Shown here: positions 30,806-35,312 of the stretch, in pieces
Layout of the letters: every line of letters begins with the position of its first letter
Numbering within the stretch: the stretch's first letter is position 1
IMG/VR virus record: IMGVR_UViG_3300025030_000291
Coordinates: 1 to 35,312 of that record
Direction: 5' to 3' (one strand)
Origin: a virus
Length of the DNA: 35,312 nucleotides
The notes under the pieces: model-generated
Databases searched by the model: none
What the model was told of the DNA's origin: nothing
The model's input: only the letters and a program-made list of their open reading frames with translations
Translations under genes and position numbers: made by a program

Positions 30806-30933
30806 GCCAGGTCGACCCGGACAAAAGGCGGCGGGGTTGCAACCTGTAGGACCGGCAAAGGCAAAAGGCCGGGCAAGGTTACAACGGGCGCCGGATCAGC
30901 GGCCTCGGTGTAGTGATCCTCGGGCGCGTTCAT
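30802..30933 (-). CDS. 43-aa small protein, coupled on both sides
   Basis: ATG 30931-30933 overlaps the upstream stop as ATGA, and its TGA (30802-30804) overlaps the methyltransferase ATG, again as ATGA. The peptide is hydrophobic and proline-rich in the middle (LPGLLPLPVLQVATPPPF) with an acidic start, without cysteines. Too short for family assignment. Perfect fit to the double overlap is the main support; it may exist chiefly to couple translation. Confidence 0.6.
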   Translation of the reverse strand: MNAPEDHYTEAADPAPVVTLPGLLPLPVLQVATPPPFVRVDLA

Positions 30934-31121
30934 TCCTGCGGCCCGCGGTCAAGGGTTACGCGGATCGCCGGGCAGGGAAATTCCAGGACGCCGACCGGCG
31001 GGGTTGATAGGCCGCCGGATAACTTCACCTCGGCGCCGTCCGCGGCTACACCATAAACGCTGGCGCTGATCTCAACGCGGATAGTTTCAAACGGGCGGAG
31101 CGTTTCCGGAACCTCAGGCAA
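30930..31121 (-). CDS. Small beta-rich protein, unknown
   Basis: 63 aa from TTG 31119-31121, chosen because AAGGAGG lies immediately upstream; a longer in-frame start at 31205 would run through the leader structure. The sequence has alternating strand patterns (FETIRVEISASVYGVAADGAEVKLSGG, AIRVTLDRG) and one cysteine. It is the first gene after the late promoter candidate and structured leader. Function unknown; an early-late switch role cannot be excluded. Confidence 0.6.
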   Translation of the reverse strand: MPEVPETLRPFETIRVEISASVYGVAADGAEVKLSGGLSTPPVGVLEFPCPAIRVTLDRGPQE

Positions 31122-31155
31122 GGCGGCCCTCCTTGTTACGTTGCGGGGTTTGGCC

Positions 31156-31223
31156 GGTGCCGCGCTCCGCCCCTGGCCGACCGCGGGCTGAATTCGCGGG
31201 GACAAGGGAAGCAGCGCGGCACC
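31156..31223 (-). promoter_or_regulatory. Foldable leader of the late transcript
   Basis: Minus strand: GGTGCCGCGCT (31213-31223) pairs perfectly with AGCGCGGCACC (31156-31166), enclosing an inner stem CCGCG/CGCGG. The left arm starts a few bases from the predicted start of transcription. No T-tract follows, so it is not a normal terminator. A leader RNA element, such as an anti-termination, stability or regulatory structure, is plausible. Confidence 0.55.
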
Positions 31224-31232
31224 TTGACCGGG

Positions 31233-31274
31233 ATATTATTCGAGGTCGGGCCGCGTTGTCAATAACGCGGCCCG
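31233..31274 (-). promoter_or_regulatory. Late promoter candidate overlapping an inverted-repeat operator
   Basis: Minus strand: -35 TTGACA (31257-31262), 18-base spacer, -10 TAATAT (31233-31238; TATAAT 4 of 6). The -35 is inside a perfect 11-bp inverted repeat CGGGCCGCGTT/AACGCGGCCCG (31264-31274 with 31247-31257; 6-base loop) that lies just beyond the stop of the 115-aa gene. A DNA-binding dimer on this repeat would cover the -35. The repeat could also serve to end upstream transcription, but lacks a T-tract. Confidence 0.65.
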
Positions 31275-31284
31275 GTTGCCGTTA

Positions 31285-31632
31285 TCACTTGTCGGGGTCC
31301 ACACGAGTGATAATCCCCTGGTAAGGCCGCCAGGATTGCCCGGACGTCCACGCGTCCGCCAGGCTCTCGAGGGCCTCGGCCAGGGTTGCACCGTCCGCGA
31401 CTAGCGCGGCCAGGCACGTATAACCGACGATCCGTTGAACGCCCGCGCGGTGTAGCTCAGCGTCAATCGCGCGCCGGTATCCGCCGGACGCCTGGCGCCG
31501 TGGCAAGGTAGCGGCCAGGGAACGCCACGCCTCCTCGCGTAACGTCATCGCCACGACGCGGTCCTTTACGTCCTCAACGATCAGCGTTATCAGTTCGCGC
31601 AAGGCGGCCAGGAAATCCCGGGCGGCGCTCAC
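31285..31632 (-). CDS. Unknown helical protein
   Basis: 115 aa; GTG start overlaps the upstream stop as GTGA. It is rich in Ala, Leu, Arg and helix patterns (FLAALRELITLIVEDVKDRVVAMTLREEAWRSLAATLPRRQ; GYTCLAALVADGATLAEALESLADAW). I recognise no family. It is the last gene before the late promoter and so the end of the early block. Possible accessory to replication. Confidence 0.6.
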   Translation of the reverse strand: MSAARDFLAALRELITLIVEDVKDRVVAMTLREEAWRSLAATLPRRQASGGYRRAIDAELHRAGVQRIVGYTCLAALVADGATLAEALESLADAWTSGQSWRPYQGIITRVDPDK

Positions 31633-31820
31633 CGCTCACCGCCAAACGGCTCGGCCCACGTCTTTGCAAGCTCAGCAACCGCGGCGCCAGCGCCGCGGAC
31701 CTGTAGCCCGAGCGCCTCAACCGCGGCGGTTAATTGCCGGAACGCCTCAGTCGTTGACTCGTCCAGGTAAACGAGCGCGGTGTCAATCCCGAGCGCCCGC
31801 CTGATCCGGTTAATTATCAA
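31629..31820 (-). CDS. Small helical protein, unknown
   Basis: 63 aa; TTG start 31818-31820 preceded by GGAGGCAACG inside the upstream gene's end, and a GTGA overlap at its own stop. The middle is a long amphipathic helix (STTEAFRQLTAAVEALGLQVRGAGAAVAELAKTWAE), perhaps a dimer-forming coiled coil. The small size and overlap with neighbours on both sides support translation, but function is not known. Confidence 0.6.
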   Translation of the reverse strand: MIINRIRRALGIDTALVYLDESTTEAFRQLTAAVEALGLQVRGAGAAVAELAKTWAEPFGGER

Positions 31821-32115
31821 CGTTGCCTCCCTCTATTGCCAGGGCGCAGGCGCCGCGCCGCGGACACGTTGAGCAAAGGACGCGCGGCGCCGTGGTTGTA
31901 AGGAACAGGGCCTCGTAGCCGACGGCGGTGCAACCGCTGAGGACCTTAACGCTGAGCCCGCCCGGCGTACCGAATACCCGGACGTTTGACTCGTGCCCGG
32001 TGTACAGGTAAACGGCGTGGTTTGTGTATTCCCTCAGCGCGTCCGCGGCCGCGGCCAGGCAGCGCGGGTCAAACCCGATTAGCCCGTCGGTGAGGTCGTG
32101 CCCGGCGGGGATCAC
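31810..32115 (-). CDS. Small protein with C-terminal cysteine cluster
   Basis: 101 aa from GTG 32113-32115 (GTGA overlap with upstream stop; GGAG six bases before). The first 75 residues are mixed (LIGFDPRCLAAAADALREYTNHAVYLYTGHESNVRVFG, LSVKVLSGCTAVGYEALFL), followed by CSTCPRRGACAL, a C-x2-C-x5-C cluster that may bind a metal, possibly an iron-sulphur or zinc site. No family recognised. Neighbours are small unknown genes in the same coupled chain. Confidence 0.6.
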   Translation of the reverse strand: MIPAGHDLTDGLIGFDPRCLAAAADALREYTNHAVYLYTGHESNVRVFGTPGGLSVKVLSGCTAVGYEALFLTTTAPRVLCSTCPRRGACALAIEGGNVDN

Positions 32116-32591
32116 GGCGCGCTCCAGCAAAACACCTCGAACGATTCAACGCCGGGCGGAACATAAAAGGCGTGGCCGGTGTCCTGGCGGCCGAGCAGGA
32201 TAACACCGTTTCCGGTCAAGGTAGCAACCGAATCGGGGCGCGGGGTACACGGCAGGCCGTCAACCCTGAGGACCCGCAGCGGGTAGTTTGTCCAGGTAGC
32301 CGTGGCGACGTTGACCGCGTACGCGTCCGAGCCGACGGCCGGGGTGTCAAGGGTGAAAAGCATAACAAGCGCCACAGCGAGGCCGGTGAGGATCACGGCC
32401 AGCGCCAGGGTTAAAATGTTACGGTTTCCGGTTTTCATACGTTCCCTCCTTATAAGGGCCCGGGCCCGCAATCGGTCCAGGGCGGTTAATAGCTCAAGGG
32501 CTAACAAACTTAGGGCGTCGTGTAAATCACCGGCGGCGCCGATAAACCCCTCCGGTTTTACGTGGCCCTGGCCGGGGTCCCGGCGTTTCAC
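32112..32591 (-). CDS. Membrane protein with possible dual start
   Basis: 159 aa from GTG 32589-32591 (GTGA overlap with upstream stop). Within it, ATG 32436-32438 is preceded by AAGGAGGGA at ideal spacing and would give a 108-aa form. The short form opens with a transmembrane helix (ILTLALAVILTGLAVALVMLFTL) and has an extracytoplasmic-looking beta-rich domain with two cysteines (C at PCTP and VFCW). The long form adds a helical 51-residue N-terminus. Which form dominates cannot be seen; the internal ribosome site is much stronger. Function unknown. Confidence 0.65.
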   Translation of the reverse strand: MKRRDPGQGHVKPEGFIGAAGDLHDALSLLALELLTALDRLRARALIRRERMKTGNRNILTLALAVILTGLAVALVMLFTLDTPAVGSDAYAVNVATATWTNYPLRVLRVDGLPCTPRPDSVATLTGNGVILLGRQDTGHAFYVPPGVESFEVFCWSAP

Positions 32592-32797
32592 CGGGCTCGG
32601 CCTTTTAAGGTGTCACCGTTCCGGCGCCTGAGGTACGCAACCGGCCAGGCGTCCGCCTCGGTGAACACGTCCAGCAATTCAGCCTCGAGGGCGGCGTGAT
32701 CCCGGTCCCTGGCCTGCCAGCGCGTGGGCGCCTGCCTTGCCGGGACCGTAGAACACGGGCAGTTTTTGTTCACCGGTGTTAAAAAATCGTCCGGCAT
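32588..32797 (-). CDS. Small protein, unknown
   Basis: 69 aa from ATG 32795-32797, which overlaps the stop of the upstream membrane peptide by 19 bases; a longer frame would start inside that gene. The N-terminal CPC and charged helix HAALEAELLDVFTEADAWPVAYLRRRNGD can be seen. The TGA overlaps the next gene as GTGA. No recognisable family and a weak ribosome site; moderate support by context only. Confidence 0.55.
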   Translation of the reverse strand: MPDDFLTPVNKNCPCSTVPARQAPTRWQARDRDHAALEAELLDVFTEADAWPVAYLRRRNGDTLKGRAR

Positions 32798-32898
32798 ATC
32801 AGGACCGCCAGGCCGACGACGCCACCACAAATAAGCAAAAAGACAAGCGCAAGGAACGCGTAAGCGATAGCCGTTCCGATTATCCGGGGCCCGTTCAT
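32779..32898 (-). CDS. 39-aa membrane peptide
   Basis: ATG 32896-32898 shares a base with the initiator gene stop (TAATG) and is preceded by AGGAGG inside that gene's last codons. The peptide is essentially one long transmembrane helix (AIAYAFLALVFLLICGGVVG..AVLIC) with short polar ends (MNGPR, CRTIF). Small single-helix proteins like this are common in phage early operons, as inhibitors or membrane tethers, but function is unknown. Confidence 0.6.
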   Translation of the reverse strand: MNGPRIIGTAIAYAFLALVFLLICGGVVGLAVLICRTIF

Positions 32899-34112
32899 TA
32901 TGCCTCCTGTTTAGCGTTGAGCGTTTCCGCGTGTTTTATCAGGTATGCCTCCAGGCCGCCCGCGGCGGTGACGGCCTGAAACGTCAAGGGCTCAGGAGCC
33001 CGGGGGTTTGGCAGGGTGATCGTCCAGGCGCAGGCCCGGCAACCTATCAGGGCGCCGTTACAATAGGGCCCGAGCAGGTCTAGGACGTATAGGTCGCCGT
33101 TACAGGCGGCTGCGTGTTCCTTCACCTCAGGCCCCGCCTCGCGGTTGAGCCCGGGCAATTCATGGCGCCGGGGAAACAACCCGGGGAAGGTGTCCCGCTT
33201 ATATGCGCGATCCTTTTCGGTTTGCTCAACCTCAGCGGCCGGGTCCTGATCCGCGTCGGCCTGAGCCCTGGCCGCCTGGCGCCGGGCGTCCGCGTCTTTG
33301 TTCTCAATCCATAGCGCCTCGTTTCGCTCAACGTGTTCGGCGTCCCTGAATTGTAGGTCGAACGAGTTATGCTTTTTGCCTTGCGCGTCCGGGTCCCGGC
33401 CCATTGCCCACGCGTTGTACGCGATCCCGCGGGTAGCGTCCGCCAGGCGCTCGAGGGTGTATCCCTCTTTGATCCGGGCCGTGATTAGCTTCCGGCGTTT
33501 GTCGGTGAACACCGCCCGGGGCGCGTAAAGTTCCGCGTACAGGTTGAACAGGTCCCGGACGGGATCAGCGCGACGAGAGGGTTTAGGTTTTGGTTCGGTT
33601 ATGGTTTGGTTAGGTACGGTGGCGCCTGACGTCCCGCGCCCATCCTCAGGACGTCCCGCGCCCGTCCCGGGGACGTCCGCAGGACACTCGGCGTTTTCCT
33701 TTTGTTTAGGCGGGTCGCTCTTTTTCTTGGCAACGTTTCCGCCCGCCCTGGCGATCCTTTTTCGCTCAGCGTTTGCGCGGCGGCGCTCGATAAGTTTACC
33801 GGCGTAATCGTGCCAATCGTGAACGGTTAAGTCGTCGTTAATGAAACCGGGCGCGGGACGTCCGCCGCCCGTCCCGGGGACGTTTTGCAAGGCGGCCAGC
33901 AGGTCGCCCGGGTCCCCGGTCCAGTCAACGGCGGCGGCTATCTCCTCAGGATTAAACCCGGACAAGTCACCCTCCGGGGCGTAGTCCAGGCACCACCACC
34001 ACAATAGGTGCATTAACCCGACGGCGTCCCGGCGCGTGATCTCAAGGCGCCCGGCCAGGCGGGCCAGCTTAGGGTGGCGGGCTAGTTCCTGATTCGATTC
34101 AATCCAGGCCAC
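32898..34112 (-). CDS. DnaD-like / phage replisome organiser (initiator)
   Basis: 404 aa; GTG start 34110-34112 with CCGGAGGG upstream. N-terminal domain 1-120: MAWIESNQELARHPKLARLAGRLEITRRDAVGLMHLLWWWCLDYAPEGDLSGF..IAAAVDW is the winged-helix start typical of phage replication initiators in Bacillota. A disordered linker (about 120-190) carries two VPGTGxGRP repeats coded by the iteron-like DNA. Domain 190-275 (LFNLYAELYAPRAVF..HNSFDLQFRDAEHVERNEALW) matches the phage conserved C-terminal domain. The last 60 residues hold cysteines (CNGALIGCRACAW), a possible extra zinc site. Expected to bind the origin and recruit host helicase loading. Confidence 0.85.
   Translation of the reverse strand: MAWIESNQELARHPKLARLAGRLEITRRDAVGLMHLLWWWCLDYAPEGDLSGFNPEEIAAAVDWTGDPGDLLAALQNVPGTGGGRPAPGFINDDLTVHDWHDYAGKLIERRRANAERKRIARAGGNVAKKKSDPPKQKENAECPADVPGTGAGRPEDGRGTSGATVPNQTITEPKPKPSRRADPVRDLFNLYAELYAPRAVFTDKRRKLITARIKEGYTLERLADATRGIAYNAWAMGRDPDAQGKKHNSFDLQFRDAEHVERNEALWIENKDADARRQAARAQADADQDPAAEVEQTEKDRAYKRDTFPGLFPRRHELPGLNREAGPEVKEHAAACNGDLYVLDLLGPYCNGALIGCRACAWTITLPNPRAPEPLTFQAVTAAGGLEAYLIKHAETLNAKQEA
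33581..33877. repeat. Iteron-like repeats and AACC tract inside initiator gene (candidate origin)
   Basis: Three copies of an 18-base unit (GACGTCCCGCGCCCRTCC and a close variant) lie at 33628-33645, 33650-33667 and 33857-33874; the first two start 22 bases apart (two helical turns) and the second and third share a longer 27-base context with only few differences. Immediately beside them is a TGGTT/AACC-rich tract (33581-33613). A set of repeats plus an easily melted or strand-biased tract in the initiator gene is the arrangement of phage origins such as that of lambda. The repeats also code VPGTGxGRP peptides. Confidence 0.55.
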
Positions 34113-34455
34113 GGGGTCCGCCCTCCGGCGCGGCTACGTGTTCCCAGGCGTCATGGTCCCGGGGATCTGCGCCAGCGACAATCGCGTCAACGCTCAACCG
34201 GTAGTGTTCACGGGTTAGGAAAACAAACGCGGTCCGGTTGTCCCCGCCGCGTACCTCAGCGGGAACGCCGCCGCCCGGATCAGCGGCCGCCAGTTTCGGC
34301 GGGATAATTGCCTGCGTGATCCTCACGTCGGGCGCCTCAACAGTGAACCTGATAAACCATTCCCCGTTCGGGCTGAGCATTAAGACGTCGCCCGGCGCCA
34401 GGGCGTCACCGTGAAACGTGCGCGGCCCTTGTTTTTCGGCGTCATTGTCCGGCAT
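34099..34455 (-). CDS. Unknown small protein
   Basis: 118 aa; ATG after a strong GGAGGGAGG. The pattern is beta-rich in the middle (DVLMLSPNGEWFIRFTVEAPDVRITQAIIPPK, NRTAFVFLTREHYRLSVDAIV) with acidic ends and no cysteines or membrane segments. Stop overlaps the initiator gene by 14 bases. Position between the cysteine-rich protein and the initiator implies a replication-related or takeover role, which cannot be inferred further. Confidence 0.65.
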   Translation of the reverse strand: MPDNDAEKQGPRTFHGDALAPGDVLMLSPNGEWFIRFTVEAPDVRITQAIIPPKLAAADPGGGVPAEVRGGDNRTAFVFLTREHYRLSVDAIVAGADPRDHDAWEHVAAPEGGPRGLD

Positions 34456-34490
34456 TGTACCTCCCTCCGATTAGTAGAGTTGCCCGCGGA

Positions 34491-35204
34491 TCAGTCCGCG
34501 AGGTGAAGGTCGCCGCCGCCTTGCGAGGCGTCCGGGTCCTCAGGATACGGCTCGGCGGTCGTCTGATCCTCAACGCCGGGGATCAGTTCCCCGAGCGGGC
34601 CGTCGTGATCGTCCGCCCTGGCGCCGTCCGCCGGGTCCTCAGGCTGGCCGCCGATAGGCATGAACAGGCCGCAATAGGAGCCCGCCGGGGTTTCACACGA
34701 TTCGCCGTCCGGTACCGGATAATTACAAACAAGGCAAAGGGCCTCGCCCTCGTGAATTTCCCCGGTGTCCGGGTCAATAAAAGACGGGCCCGGGTTTAAC
34801 GGGTAGTAACCGCTGCAGCCGGTGTCCGCGTTGAGCGGCGGGTCGAGCGGGCAATCGTCCGAGGCGTTTTTGCATGATAAGCAAAGGTCGTCGGGGTTTT
34901 CCTTTTCCGCGAAGCCGTTGCAATAAAGGAACGGCCGCACGTCGTCCTCGCCCACCGCGGCCTCGTCCCGTTCAAACTGGCAACCGGGATCGCCCGGCGT
35001 GTTAATACAGGCCGCGCAAAGTTCCGCCAGGTCCGGCGTTGCTACTAATTCAAGCTGGCCCTCGAGCGGATCGTGCGGGCCGTCGTGGTTTTTGCAGCCG
35101 GTTGATAGCGGGCGGCGTCCTTTTTCTGAGCCGACCGGGCTCGGTGAATAGTTGCACGATTCCGCGTCTTTGTCCCAATAGCTACACCCGCGGCACCTTT
35201 TCAA
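34491..35204 (-). CDS. Protein of four tandem Cys4 modules
   Basis: 237 aa; TTG start 35202-35204 after GGAGGGAGC. Sixteen cysteines fall in four quartets: 4/7/17/37, 63/66/75/95, 108/111/118/130 and 157/160/170/178, each C-x2-C-x6-9-C-x7-19-C. Each module is probably one zinc site; short aromatic pieces (CSYW, YCNGF, SGYYP) occur near them. The last 50 residues are acidic and disordered. It could bind nucleic acid or act as a protein scaffold, and its gene starts a row of replication genes. No named family recognised. A left-end contig copy of the start codon region has Gly for Cys7. Confidence 0.8.
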   Translation of the reverse strand: MKRCRGCSYWDKDAESCNYSPSPVGSEKGRRPLSTGCKNHDGPHDPLEGQLELVATPDLAELCAACINTPGDPGCQFERDEAAVGEDDVRPFLYCNGFAEKENPDDLCLSCKNASDDCPLDPPLNADTGCSGYYPLNPGPSFIDPDTGEIHEGEALCLVCNYPVPDGESCETPAGSYCGLFMPIGGQPEDPADGARADDHDGPLGELIPGVEDQTTAEPYPEDPDASQGGGDLHLAD

Positions 35205-35312
35205 TTTAAGCTCCCTCCGGTTGAGTTCAACGGGGGCGGGCGCCCGGCGCTCACCATTCCGCCGGGGCCCTGTACCCGCGCCCGTTGTCTAGCGTTGCCC
35301 GTTAACGCCGGG
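35181..35312. repeat. Right copy of terminal direct repeat
   Basis: Second copy of bases 1-132, identical except at 35186 (A; C at position 6). It carries the start of the 16-cysteine gene in its intact form, so the right copy is likely the correct version. Gene order runs on across the join: winged-helix-like gene (174-551), a possible small peptide, then this gene. Confidence 0.9.

Noticed and set aside
1-35312. Integrase, attachment site, lysogeny repressor block, tRNA genes, CRISPR arrays or IS elements
   Set aside because: I looked for divergently transcribed repressor genes, recombinase motifs, cloverleaf-like sequences, regularly spaced repeats and transposase signatures and found none; the HTH protein alone does not establish lysogeny.

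Overview
This window looks like the essentially complete genome of a small tailed (siphovirus-type) phage, about 35.2 kb. Bases 1-132 recur at 35181-35312 with a single mismatch, so the sequence closes into a circle or a terminally redundant/permuted map of about 35,180 bp. Every gene I can support lies on the minus strand, and genes are packed with GTGA, ATGA, TTGA or TAATG stop/start overlaps. The DNA is G+C rich, starts are often GTG or TTG, and Shine-Dalgarno sites are strong (AAGGAGG type). A DnaD-like initiator, a RecU-like nuclease, a 3D-domain wall protein, an SPP1-type portal and a TP901-type tape measure point to a G+C-rich Bacillota host; that assignment is inference. I found no integrase, excisionase, DNA polymerase, tRNA gene or CRISPR array.

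Layout, following transcription (right to left on the map). (1) Early/replication block, which continues across the contig ends: from a promoter candidate near 8064-8092 through two unknown proteins, a Cro/XRE-type HTH regulator, two zinc-ribbon proteins, a possible recombination protein, an SbcD/SbcC-like nuclease pair, small Cys-rich proteins and a winged-helix-like protein (8002 to 174), then through the contig junction to a protein with 16 cysteines in four quartets, a small protein, the DnaD-like initiator (with iteron-like repeats inside its gene) and six small genes down to 31285. (2) Late block: a promoter candidate overlapping an 11-bp perfect inverted repeat (31233-31274) and a foldable leader, then two small genes, a ParB-methyltransferase fusion, small and large terminase, portal, minor head protein and scaffold. 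(3) The major capsid gene (22617-23465) sits alone, with its own promoter, a leader with two hairpins, and nearly identical terminators on each side. (4) Connector genes, major tail protein, tail assembly chaperone with a -1 frameshift, tape measure, distal tail and hub proteins. (5) A lysis/host-contact block: small membrane protein, amidase, RecU-like nuclease, small protein, fibre-like protein, 3D-domain protein and holin-like protein, closed by tandem terminators at 8130-8214.

How it may work: early genes would copy and recombine the DNA, the late block would package it by terminase and build head and tail, and the lysis genes would open the host. Internal terminators around the capsid gene imply that either capsid mRNA is made separately or late transcription reads through them; the structured late leader is a candidate for helping with the latter. 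The points I find most unusual are the autonomous capsid cassette, the structured late leader, the four-module cysteine protein, the iteron cluster inside the initiator gene, and a strong genome-wide excess of the octamer CCGCTGAG.
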